Below the pieces are notes generated by a model that did no database searches, had not been told where the DNA came from, and saw only the letters and a program-made list of their open reading frames with translations. Of a DNA stretch of 10,946 nucleotides, positions 1 to 6,139 are shown piece by piece; positions within the stretch are counted from its first letter, which is position 1, and each line of letters begins with the position of its first letter. A program made the translations under genes and the position numbers. The stretch covers positions 1 to 10,946 of the forward strand of contig CAAGKN010000010.1 of NCBI GenBank assembly GCA_900770415.1. The letters run 5' to 3'. The stretch is from Clostridia bacterium. Lineage in GTDB: Bacteria; Bacillota; Clostridia; TANB77; CAG-508.

Positions 1-5
1 AAATC

Positions 6-60
6 TTCTTGCTCCGCAGCGCCCTCATTAAAAATGAGATTCCCTACTGCGCTCGAAGAA
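6..60. repeat. Compound dyad element at the left window edge
   Basis: Three nested pairs of complementary arms share one centre: TTCTT / AAGAA (6-10 and 56-60), CGCAG / CTGCG (15-19 and 47-51) and CTCATT / AATGAG (24-29 and 33-38). The element is GC-rich in its middle against an AT-rich background, and resembles a dispersed repeat. It is near the edge and may continue beyond it. No T-run follows on either strand. Confidence 0.6.
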
Positions 61-142
61 CAATTTCTAATTCAAGCTAACTCCATTCACAATTTTTTTC
101 ATTTTTAATATTTTAATTTCGGATGAAAACATGTTGCAAACA

Positions 143-176
143 TTGTAGGGGGCGCACTCCTGGGTGATCCCTACAA
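143..176. repeat. Inverted-repeat element just downstream of adk
   Basis: TTGTAGGG (143-150) and CCCTACAA (169-176) are perfect inverted copies around an 18-base GC-rich centre that can pair partly. It lies 17 bases past the adk stop. The TGTAGGG end recalls the element between rpmC and rpsQ, whose minus strand also starts TGTAGGGG. A neighbouring small stem, ATGTT / AACAT (131-135, 139-143), followed on the minus strand by GTTTTC, is at best a very weak terminator. Confidence 0.65.
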
Positions 177-192
177 ATTCCAATTTATCTAA

Positions 193-852
193 TTAATTAT
201 TTTTAATATATTCTTCTACTTCTTTTGCAACATCATAAGATGTTTTTCCTACTTTGTCGCCTGCTTTTGCATCATATAATATATTTGCATTTTTATAATG
301 ATTTATTAATTCTTCTGCTGTTTTGCTATAAACTTGTAGTCTGTTTTCTACAACTTCTGGTTTTTGGTCTTCTCTTTGATATAGTTCTCCGCCACATTTG
401 TCACATATTCCTTCAACTTTTGGTGGGTTGAATACTACATTGTATATTTCGCTACATCCTTTGCAACTTCTTCTATTTGCAATTCTTTCTACTATTTCAT
501 CAAATGGAACGTCTATATTTAATGCCATATCTACTTTTGCATTCATTTCTTTTAACATATTATCAAGACTTACAGCTTGTACACCTGTTCTTGGGAATCC
601 GTCTAAAACAGCTCCGTTTTCTACGTCATCTCCATTTAATCTTTCTTTTAACATTTTTATTGTTACTTCATCCGGTACAAGTTCACCTTTGTCCATGTAT
701 TGTTTTGCTTCTTTTCCTAATTCTGTTTCATTTTTTAAATTTTCTCTAAATAAATCTCCTGTTGATATGTGAGCTAATTTTAAATCTTCTGCTATTATTT
801 TTCCAACAGTTCCTTTTCCACTACCTGGGGCTCCTAATAGTACTATAAACAT
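193..852 (-). CDS. adk: Adenylate kinase, zinc-lid form
   Basis: Adenylate kinase converts ATP and AMP to two ADP in the cytosol. The P-loop GAPGSGKGT is at residues 7-15, the AMP-site motif STGDLFR at 30-36 and DGFPRT at 84-89. The lid (about 127-160) carries Cys130, Cys133, Cys150 and Cys153, the four-cysteine zinc set common in Gram-positive enzymes. An ATG 7 codons upstream (873) is in frame, but GGAGGG (858-863) lies inside that extension and 5 bases before the ATG at 852, which yields the usual MFIVLLGAPG start. The 219-aa length fits the long-lid family. It follows secY as in most Bacillota, but after a 236-base gap with repeat-like elements, and may therefore have its own transcript. 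Confidence 0.97.
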   Translation of the reverse strand: MFIVLLGAPGSGKGTVGKIIAEDLKLAHISTGDLFRENLKNETELGKEAKQYMDKGELVPDEVTIKMLKERLNGDDVENGAVLDGFPRTGVQAVSLDNMLKEMNAKVDMALNIDVPFDEIVERIANRRSCKGCSEIYNVVFNPPKVEGICDKCGGELYQREDQKPEVVENRLQVYSKTAEELINHYKNANILYDAKAGDKVGKTSYDVAKEVEEYIKNN

Positions 853-857
853 ATCTT

Positions 858-863
858 CCCTCC
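858..863 (-). promoter_or_regulatory. Ribosome-binding site that decides the adk start
   Basis: GGAGGG on the minus strand lies 5 bases before the ATG at 850-852. It falls inside the reading frame that would be translated from the upstream ATG at 873, so the shorter protein is the better choice. Confidence 0.85.
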
Positions 864-901
864 ATTCAAACAAATGAAAAGCTTCGTCCTACTATGTCAA
901 A

Positions 902-955
902 CTTCACTCAAAATTTTTCAATGTACTTATGTACTATTTCAAAATTTTTCGCTTG
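902..955. repeat. Direct-repeat and dyad element between secY and adk
   Basis: Two perfect 12-base direct copies of TCAAAATTTTTC (908-919 and 939-950) flank a GTAC-TTAT-GTAC pair (923-926, 931-934). Each copy contains the self-complementary AAAATTTT, so the whole can also fold as an imperfect hairpin. The flanks on the minus strand (AAGCG on one side, GAGTGAAG on the other) look like continuing parts of a larger unit that may run to about 880. No gene is recognisable in 874-1019. Confidence 0.6.
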
Positions 956-1019
956 TTTTCCTTGTATTACTCGCTTTTGATTTGTTTTAAAATCCATTTT
1001 TATTTTTTACTATAAATTA

Positions 1020-1089
1020 GAAGTGAGATGTGAGACGTGTGAAGTGTAATTTTATACTTTCACACTTCGCACTTCACACTTCACACTTC
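1020..1089. repeat. Heptad-repeat hairpin after secY
   Basis: Two arms of 30-31 bases (1020-1049 and 1059-1089) are inverted copies of each other with about five mismatches and one bulged base, around a 9-base A/T loop. Each arm is itself a tandem of seven-base units of the form GTGnGAn, for example GAAGTGT GAAGTGT GAAGTGC. The mismatches fall at the variable positions of the unit. The right arm touches the first base of the secY stop codon, so the element starts exactly where coding ends on the transcript. There is no T-run after it, so it is not a standard intrinsic terminator. A relative with the same unit lies at 2920-2993. Confidence 0.8.
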
Positions 1090-2423
1090 TATTCTAAAAA
1101 TCCTTTATAATGTCTCATTACTAATCTAGACTCTAATTGTTGTACTGTTTCTAATGCAACACCTACTACGATAAGTATTGATGTTCCACCAAATGCAACG
1201 TTAAGTCCTGTAAATCTCATAAGCATTGGAAGTATTGCTATTACACTTAAGAATATACCTCCAAATAAAGTTAATTTACTCATAATTGATGATAAATAAT
1301 CTGTTGTAGGTTTTCCAGCTCTAATTCCTGGAATAAATCCACCATTTTTCTTTATATTGCTTGATACTTCTGCTGGATTAAACGTTGCATAAGTATAAAA
1401 ATAAGTAAATCCAAGTATCAATAATAGATATACAATTGCGTTTGCTATTGTATAGCCTAATCCAACATTAGATGTTGATGTAGCTATTGAGAATTTATAT
1501 ATTGTAGCCCAGAAACCTGTTTGGCTTGCTATATTTGCATTAAACATTTGTATAATCATTGCTGGGAATGTCATAAATGATGATGCAAATATTACAGGCA
1601 TAACTCCTGCCATTGCAAGTTTTAGAGGAATATGTGTATTTTGTCCTCCATACATTTTTCTTCCTACTACTTTTTTAGCATATTGTACAGGAACTCTTCT
1701 TTCTGCTTCTTGTACAAATACAACTCCTGCAACAAGAACTATCGCTCCTATTATTATTCCAAGAGAAATTAATAATCCAGTTGTGCTAAATCCGTTAGCT
1801 GTTATTATCAAGTTATATATTGTTGTAACTGCTGATGGTAATGAAGCAATTATACCAATGAATATAATTATTGATATACCATTACCAATTCCTTTATTAG
1901 TGATTTGTTCTCCAAGCCACATTAAAAGTGCTGTTCCTGCAACTAATGAAAGTACTATTAATGCACCTGTTCCAAATCCAGGGTTTATAAATACTCCATA
2001 AGCAGAATATGTACTGCTATATGAAACATAAATTCCTATTGCTTCAACTAATGCTAATATTAGAGTAACAATTTTTGTATATTTGTTTATTTTAGCTCTT
2101 CCTTCTTCTCCGCCTTCTTTAATAAGTCTTTCTAATGAAGGTATTACCATTCCTAGCAATTGTATAACAATTGAAGCTGTAATATATGGGCTAATACTCA
2201 TTGCAAATATTGAAAATCTTGAAAAAGCTCCTCCTGAGATTAAATCTATAAATCCAGATAAGCTGTTTGATCCTGTTTTTGCAAGTTCGCTTAATGCTAC
2301 AGTATCAATTCCTGGAACTGATATAAAACATCCTAATCTAAATATTACTATTAATAATAGTGTGTACATTAGTCTTTTTCTAATTTCCGGAGTTTTTAAA
2401 GCGTTTTTAATTGTTTTAAACAA
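1089..2423 (-). CDS. secY: Protein translocase channel subunit SecY
   Basis: SecY forms the membrane channel through which SecA or translating ribosomes pass secretory and membrane proteins. The 444-aa product has about ten hydrophobic segments. The plug region ISGGAFSRFSIFAMSISPYITASI lies at about 62-85, GEQITNKGIGNGIS at 171-184, the cytosolic loop RRVPVQYAKKVVGRKMYGG at 242-260 (SecA and ribosome contact region in the family), NPAEVSSNIKKNGGFIPGIRAGKPT at 349-373, and the canonical end LVMRHYKGFLE. The first codon is TTG (2421-2423): it is the only start well placed after AGAGGTGAT and gives the usual MFKTIKNALK beginning. TTG starts are weaker than ATG, so expression may depend on coupling to rplO. 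The stop TAG touches a heptad-repeat hairpin. Confidence 0.97.
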   Translation of the reverse strand: MFKTIKNALKTPEIRKRLMYTLLLIVIFRLGCFISVPGIDTVALSELAKTGSNSLSGFIDLISGGAFSRFSIFAMSISPYITASIVIQLLGMVIPSLERLIKEGGEEGRAKINKYTKIVTLILALVEAIGIYVSYSSTYSAYGVFINPGFGTGALIVLSLVAGTALLMWLGEQITNKGIGNGISIIIFIGIIASLPSAVTTIYNLIITANGFSTTGLLISLGIIIGAIVLVAGVVFVQEAERRVPVQYAKKVVGRKMYGGQNTHIPLKLAMAGVMPVIFASSFMTFPAMIIQMFNANIASQTGFWATIYKFSIATSTSNVGLGYTIANAIVYLLLILGFTYFYTYATFNPAEVSSNIKKNGGFIPGIRAGKPTTDYLSSIMSKLTLFGGIFLSVIAILPMLMRFTGLNVAFGGTSILIVVGVALETVQQLESRLVMRHYKGFLE

Positions 2424-2424
2424 A

Positions 2425-2859
2425 TTAAATCACCTCTGCTTTTCCACCAGCTGCTTCGATTTTTTCTTTTGCAGCTTTTGTAAATCTTGTTGCTTGAACT
2501 GTTAATTTTTTATCTAAATTTCCAGTTGCTAAAACAACGATACCATCATTAGCTTTACTTATTATTCCGTCTGCAATTAAGCTTTCAGCTGTAACTACAT
2601 CTGCTTTACTTTTATTAAGCATTGTTAATGTTACTTCTGTGTAATTTGAAGCGTGAATATTTGTAAATCCTCTTTTTGGTAATCTTCTATATAATGGTGT
2701 TTGACCTCCTTCAAATCCACGTCTAACTCCTCCACCAGATCTTGCTTTTTGTCCTTTATGTCCTCTTCCTGATGTTTTTCCTAGACCTGAACCAATTCCA
2801 CGTCCTACTCTTCTTCTTGCAACTTTTTCTTGGCTAGATTTTATGTTTCCTAATTCCAT
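2425..2859 (-). CDS. rplO: Large-subunit ribosomal protein L15 (uL15)
   Basis: The 144-aa product has the Gly/Arg-rich L15 N-terminus RRVGRGIGSGLGKTSGRGHKGQKARSGGGVRRGFEGGQTPLYRRLPKRGF (about 16-65) and a globular C-terminal part ending AAKEKIEAAGGKAEVI. L15 threads through 23S rRNA and is a late-assembly protein of the 50S subunit. The ATG follows CGGAGGG (2866-2872) at a normal distance. Its final codons contain AGAGGTGAT, the ribosome-binding site for secY, and only one base separates its TAA from the secY start codon, which points to translational coupling. Upstream lies the long hairpin that replaces rpmD. Confidence 0.98.
   Translation of the reverse strand: MELGNIKSSQEKVARRRVGRGIGSGLGKTSGRGHKGQKARSGGGVRRGFEGGQTPLYRRLPKRGFTNIHASNYTEVTLTMLNKSKADVVTAESLIADGIISKANDGIVVLATGNLDKKLTVQATRFTKAAKEKIEAAGGKAEVI
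2429..2437 (-). promoter_or_regulatory. Ribosome-binding site of secY, inside the end of rplO
   Basis: The minus strand reads AGAGGTGAT, a near-complete match to the anti-Shine-Dalgarno partner AGGAGGTGAT. It encodes the last residues of L15 and ends 5 bases before the TTG codon. This placement is what decides the secY start, as no ATG, GTG or other TTG lies at a suitable distance. Confidence 0.85.
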
Positions 2860-2919
2860 TTGTTTCCCTCCGTTTCTTATTAAACCATTACAATTTCAGT
2901 TTGCACTTTTTTAGATTTT

Positions 2920-2993
2920 GAAGTGGGATGTGAGAAGTGAGATTTAAACGAAAATCTTTCGATTCACACCTCTCACATCACACCTCTCACGTC
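2920..2993. repeat. Heptad-repeat hairpin in the place of rpmD
   Basis: A left arm (2920-2942) and a right arm (2971-2993) are inverted copies over 23 bases with about five mismatches, again made of GTGnGAn units; the right side has one further unit (about 2964-2970). At the apex a second small perfect stem, CGAAA / TTTCG (2949-2953 and 2957-2961), encloses a three-base loop. It lies between rpsE and rplO, and the 174-base gap is too short for a full L30 gene (about 58 codons plus stop) and carries stops in all minus-strand frames. It is the second copy of the element found after secY. Confidence 0.8.
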
Positions 2994-3033
2994 AAAATTG
3001 CAATTCTTACATTCTAAAAGTAATGTTTCTAAA

Positions 3034-3522
3034 TTATAATATTTCTTCTACTTTTTTTCCTCTTTTTTTAGCAACTTCTTCAGCTGTTGACATGTTTTCT
3101 AAAGCATTTATTGTAGCATATCCAACGTTTCTTGGATTGTTTGTACCAATAACTTTTGTTTTTATATCTCTATATCCAGCAAGTTCAAGTATTGGTCTTA
3201 CGCTTCCTCCTGCTATTAATCCAGAACCTTCTGCTCCTGGTTTTAATAGTACGCTTGCTGAACCAAATGTTCCTAGAAATTCATGTGGTATTGTTGTTCC
3301 TACGATTGGTACTTCGATTAAGTTCTTTTTAGCATCTTCTATTGCTTTTTTGATTGCATCTGGAACTTCTGCTGCTTTTCCATTTCCAATTCCTACGTGT
3401 CCGTTTTCGTCACCAACAACAACTACTGCACTAAATCTGAAATTTCTACCACCTTTAACAACTTTTGCAACTCTGTTAATGGCTACTACTTTTTCTTTTA
3501 ATTCAACTACTTCGTTTTCCAT
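3034..3522 (-). CDS. rpsE: Small-subunit ribosomal protein S5 (uS5)
   Basis: The 162-aa product shows the S5 N-terminal double-stranded-RNA-binding-like domain (ELKEKVVAINRVAKVVKGGRNFRFSAVVVVGDENGHVGIGNGKAAEVPDAIKKA) and the C-terminal domain (GSVRPILELAGYRDIKTKVIGTNNPRNVGYATINAL). The loop VKGGRNFRF (about 22-30) is where spectinomycin-resistance changes occur in other bacteria; it looks wild type. S5 helps decoding fidelity and forms part of the mRNA entry. The only Shine-Dalgarno site, GGAGGG touching the rplR stop, lies 13 bases from the ATG, which is long, but an in-frame TAA rules out an earlier start. Downstream, rpmD is expected and is absent: 174 bases without a gene lead to rplO. 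Confidence 0.97.
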   Translation of the reverse strand: MENEVVELKEKVVAINRVAKVVKGGRNFRFSAVVVVGDENGHVGIGNGKAAEVPDAIKKAIEDAKKNLIEVPIVGTTIPHEFLGTFGSASVLLKPGAEGSGLIAGGSVRPILELAGYRDIKTKVIGTNNPRNVGYATINALENMSTAEEVAKKRGKKVEEIL

Positions 3523-3541
3523 ATTTTAAAAGTTTCCCTCC

Positions 3542-3901
3542 TTAAAATTCTAATCCTGCTTCTCTTGCAGCCTCTGCAAGCTCTTTTACTACACCGTGGT
3601 AAATATATCCGCCTCTATCATAGACAACATTTTTAATATTTTTTTCTATTGCTCTTTTTGCAATTAATGTTCCAACTTCTTTTGCAGCTTCTTTATTAGA
3701 TTTTTTTGTTTTTACAGCTTTATCTAATGTTGATGCTGAAACGATAGTTTCTCCTTTTACATCATCTATGATTTGTGCATATATATTAGAATTACTTCTA
3801 TAAACACATAGTCTTGGACATTCAGATGTTCCGCTTATTTTTCTACGTACTCTTATATGTCTTCTTTCTCTTTCTAATTTTCTATTTGTTTTGCTAATCA
3901 T
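3542..3901 (-). CDS. rplR: Large-subunit ribosomal protein L18 (uL18)
   Basis: The 119-aa product is a typical L18. It has a basic N-terminus (MISKTNRKLERERRHIRVRRKISGTSECPRLCVYRSNSNIYAQIIDD) and a C-terminal part with VGTLIAKRAIEKNIKNVVYDRGGYIYHGVVKELAEAAREAGLEF. L18 binds 5S rRNA together with L5. Its ATG follows an AAAGGAG site with a 10-base spacer. The stop TAA is directly followed by GGAGGG, which is the ribosome-binding site for rpsE, so the two genes are packed tightly, 19 bases apart. Confidence 0.98.
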   Translation of the reverse strand: MISKTNRKLERERRHIRVRRKISGTSECPRLCVYRSNSNIYAQIIDDVKGETIVSASTLDKAVKTKKSNKEAAKEVGTLIAKRAIEKNIKNVVYDRGGYIYHGVVKELAEAAREAGLEF

Positions 3902-3935
3902 TTAAGAATTTCTCCTTTCTTTTTATATACTTGTT

Positions 3936-4472
3936 CTATTTACCTGTTTTACCTTCTTTTCTTCTAATATGTTCATCAACATATTTAATACCTTTTCCTC
4001 TATATACTTCTGGTGGTCTTTTGCTTCTTATTTCTGCAGCCATTTGACCTACTAATTCTTTATCAATACCTTTTACTATTATTGAGTTTGGATTTGGTAC
4101 TTCATATTTAATTCCTTCTGGTTCAACCATTTCTACTGGATGTGAATATCCTAGAGTTAAAACTATTTTATTTCCTTGTTTTGCAGCTCTGTAACCTACT
4201 CCGTTAATTTCTAATTGTTTTGAAAATTCATTAGAAACTCCTTCAATCATATTGTTTATTAATGTTCTTGTTAAACCATGTAAACTTCTATTTTCTTTTT
4301 CATCGTTTGGTCTTGCTACTACAATAACACCGTTTTCTAGTTTTATAGAAATGTTGTCATTAACTGTTCTTTCTAATGTTCCTTTAGGTCCTTTTACAGT
4401 TATTTTTTGTCCATCTATTGTTACATCTATACCAGCTGGAACTGTAATTGGTTTGTTTCCTATTCTTGACAT
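3936..4472 (-). CDS. rplF: Large-subunit ribosomal protein L6 (uL6)
   Basis: The 178-aa product has the two-domain L6 layout: MSRIGNKPITVPAGIDVTIDGQKITVKGPKGTLERT at the start, the GVSNEFSKQLEINGVGYRAAKQGNKIVLTLGYSHPV junction (about 79-113), and the conserved C-terminal signature RSKRPPEVYRGKGIKYVDEHIRRKEGKTGK. L6 lies near the sarcin-ricin loop and the factor-binding site of the 50S subunit. The ATG is preceded by a GGGAG site inside a 75-base gap. Changes in L6 can give aminoglycoside resistance in other bacteria, but nothing here looks altered. The gene ends 34 bases before rplR. Confidence 0.98.
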   Translation of the reverse strand: MSRIGNKPITVPAGIDVTIDGQKITVKGPKGTLERTVNDNISIKLENGVIVVARPNDEKENRSLHGLTRTLINNMIEGVSNEFSKQLEINGVGYRAAKQGNKIVLTLGYSHPVEMVEPEGIKYEVPNPNSIIVKGIDKELVGQMAAEIRSKRPPEVYRGKGIKYVDEHIRRKEGKTGK

Positions 4473-4547
4473 ACCTTTTACTCCCTTCTTAAAATTCTTT
4501 TTTATTTTTCTTTACTATTAATTTTTGTTTTATTAAAGCAATTTTAA

Positions 4548-4946
4548 TTACCAAATATATGCTAATACTTCTCCACCAACGCCAGCGTTTCTTGCTTCTT
4601 TATCTGTCATAATACCTTTTGATGTTGAAATTAAAGCTATTCCTAATCCGTTTAATACTCTTGGAAGTTCATCTTTTGCTGCATATATTCTTAGTCCTGG
4701 TTTGCTTATTCTTTTTAATCCAGATATAACTTTTTTACCATTCTCTGTATATTTTAAGCTTATTCTTAAAATACCTTGGTTTTCATTACTTATTTCTTCA
4801 TACGATTTTATATATCCTTCATTGAACAAAATTTCTGCAATTGATCTTTTCATCTTAGATGCTGGAATATCAACTGTTTTAAATTTTGCACTGTTTGCAT
4901 TTCTTATTCTTGTTAGCATGTCTGCTATTGGATCAGTAGTGTTCAT
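4548..4946 (-). CDS. rpsH: Small-subunit ribosomal protein S8 (uS8)
   Basis: The 132-aa product has the S8 signatures: TDPIADMLTRIRNANSAKFKTVDIPASKMK at the N-terminus and RVLNGLGIALISTSKGIMTDKEARNAGVGGEVLAYIW at the C-terminus. S8 binds the central domain of 16S rRNA and is required for platform assembly. In E. coli S8 represses the spc operon by binding mRNA near rplE; I could not recognise such a site here. The ATG has an AAAGGAGG site about 10 bases upstream. A 50-base gap separates it from rpsN, and a 75-base AT-rich gap follows before rplF. The protein is of normal length with no oddity. Confidence 0.98.
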   Translation of the reverse strand: MNTTDPIADMLTRIRNANSAKFKTVDIPASKMKRSIAEILFNEGYIKSYEEISNENQGILRISLKYTENGKKVISGLKRISKPGLRIYAAKDELPRVLNGLGIALISTSKGIMTDKEARNAGVGGEVLAYIW

Positions 4947-4996
4947 TTAAATTTATTCCTCCTTTTCTTATTTGAAGTGAAGCTTTTCGCCTCTTA

Positions 4997-5182
4997 TTAC
5001 CAGCTTGCTTTTTTTACACCTGGTATTTCACCTTTATGTGCTAATTCTCTAAAGCATATACGGCAAATTCCATATTTTCTTATATATGCATGTGGTCTAC
5101 CACATAATTTACATCTATTATATTCTCTTGTTTTAAATTTTTGTGGTTTTTGTTGCTTTACAATCATTGATTTTTTAGCCAT
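4997..5182 (-). CDS. rpsN: Small-subunit ribosomal protein S14, zinc-ribbon type (uS14, type Z)
   Basis: This 61-aa protein is the short zinc form of S14. Four cysteines are placed as a ribbon: Cys24 and Cys27 (CKLC), Cys40 and Cys43 (CRIC), followed by FRELAHKGEIPGVKKASW, the typical C-terminus. S14 lies in the 30S head near S3 and S10. Many Bacillota carry this zinc form inside the spc operon and sometimes a second, cysteine-free form elsewhere that is induced under zinc limitation; no second copy is in the window. The name rpsZ or rpsN1 is used in some annotations. The ATG follows an AGGAGG site, and the gap from rplE is 21 bases. Confidence 0.97.
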   Translation of the reverse strand: MAKKSMIVKQQKPQKFKTREYNRCKLCGRPHAYIRKYGICRICFRELAHKGEIPGVKKASW

Positions 5183-5203
5183 AATTTTTATTTTCCTCCT
5201 TTA

Positions 5204-5743
5204 TTAAACTCTAAAAGGCATTCCTAATAATGCTAATAATTCTTTTGCTTCCTCATCTGTTTTTGCTGTTGTTACAAATATAATGTCCATTCCTCTTATT
5301 TTATCTATTTTGTCATATTCGATTTCTGGGAATATTAATTGTTCTTTTATACCTAAAGAATAATTTCCTTTTCCATCAAATGAATTTTTAGATACTCCTC
5401 TAAAATCTCTTACTCTTGGAAGTGCTAAGTTAAATAATTTATCAGCAAAATCATACATTTTTCCTGCTCTTAGTGTAACTTTACATCCTACGTTTACACC
5501 TTCTCTTAATTTAAATGCAGCAATTGATTTTTTTGCTTTTGTTATAACTGGTTTTTGACCTGTTATAAGTGTTAAATCTGATATTGCATTATCTAAACTT
5601 TTTGGATTATCTTTTATATCTCCTAATCCTATATTTATAACTATTTTTTCTAGTTTAGGAACTTCCATTAGTGATTTATATTCAAACTTTTTCATTAATG
5701 CTGGTACTACTTCTTTTTGATATTGTTCTTTTAACTTTTCCAT
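5204..5743 (-). CDS. rplE: Large-subunit ribosomal protein L5 (uL5)
   Basis: The 179-aa product matches L5 over its full length: LKEQYQKEVVPALMKKFEYKSLMEVPKLEKIVINIGLGD at the start, TGQKPVITKAKKSIAAFKLREGVNVGCKVTLR (about 76-107) and IFPEIEYDKIDKIRGMDIIFVTTAKTDEEAKELLALLGMPF at the end. L5 binds 5S rRNA in the central protuberance, contacts the P-site tRNA and forms a bridge to the 30S head. The ATG at 5743 has an AAGGAGG site with a longish 12-base spacer. Its stop lies 21 bases before the rpsN start. No unusual residues were seen. Confidence 0.98.
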   Translation of the reverse strand: MEKLKEQYQKEVVPALMKKFEYKSLMEVPKLEKIVINIGLGDIKDNPKSLDNAISDLTLITGQKPVITKAKKSIAAFKLREGVNVGCKVTLRAGKMYDFADKLFNLALPRVRDFRGVSKNSFDGKGNYSLGIKEQLIFPEIEYDKIDKIRGMDIIFVTTAKTDEEAKELLALLGMPFRV

Positions 5744-5770
5744 GGATAGTTTTTTCCTCCTTCTATTTTA

Positions 5771-6079
5771 TTATTTTAGTTTTGCTCCACATTTTTTGCA
5801 AATACGTGTTTTTTCTTTTCCTTCTTTTTCTATTTTTATTCTAGTAGGTTTGTTGCATTTTGGGCAAACTACGTTAACTTTGCTGCTATGTATGCTACAT
5901 TCTACAGGAATAATTCCACCTTCTTCACCTTGTTTTCTAGGTTTAACGTGTTTTTTTCTTATATTTATACCTTTAACTATTATTCTATCTGTTTTTGGCA
6001 TTGTGTCTAAAACTTCACCAGTTTTACCTTTATCATTTCCTGATAAAACTTGAACTGTATCGCCTTTTTTTATTTTCAT
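5771..6079 (-). CDS. rplX: Large-subunit ribosomal protein L24 (uL24), form with CxxC pairs
   Basis: The 102-aa product starts MKIKKGDTVQVLSGNDKGKTGEVL, a KOW motif typical of L24, which binds the 5' end of 23S rRNA and starts 50S assembly. Later come KGINIRKKHVKPRKQGEEGGI and a C-terminal part with two CxxC pairs, Cys72/Cys75 and Cys94/Cys97, resembling a small zinc ribbon. A related cysteine set is known in many Bacillota L24 proteins; zinc binding here is inferred from spacing only. The upstream gap to rplN is 60 bases and holds an AGGAGG-type site. The downstream gap to rplE is 27 bases. Identity is very secure. Confidence 0.97.
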   Translation of the reverse strand: MKIKKGDTVQVLSGNDKGKTGEVLDTMPKTDRIIVKGINIRKKHVKPRKQGEEGGIIPVECSIHSSKVNVVCPKCNKPTRIKIEKEGKEKTRICKKCGAKLK

Positions 6080-6139
6080 TTAAGGTCTTCCTCCTTCTTT
6101 TCTATTATTTCGATTTTTCTATCATTTTTGTTCTAGTTA

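Noticed and set aside
67..102. An 11-codon minus-strand frame (MKKIVNGVSLN)
   Set aside because: It is too short, has no ribosome-binding site and lies in an AT-rich gap; chance is the simpler explanation.
895..900. A perfect TTGACA on the minus strand upstream of adk, read as a -35 box
   Set aside because: No acceptable -10 sequence lies 16-18 bases downstream (about TCATTT), and the transcript would begin practically at the ribosome-binding site.
908..997. A 29-codon minus-strand frame between secY and adk starting ATG at 997
   Set aside because: There is no Shine-Dalgarno site before it, no recognisable protein pattern, and it consists largely of the direct-repeat element.
1020..1089. 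The heptad repeats as a short CRISPR-like array
   Set aside because: The units are seven bases, contiguous, without spacers, and arranged as inverted arms; no cas genes are near.
2880..2920. A possible remnant of the rpmD 3' end (minus-strand frame ending …KKVQTEIVMV)
   Set aside because: The residues do not match the conserved L30 ending, and the frame upstream runs into the hairpin arm; no similarity beyond chance.
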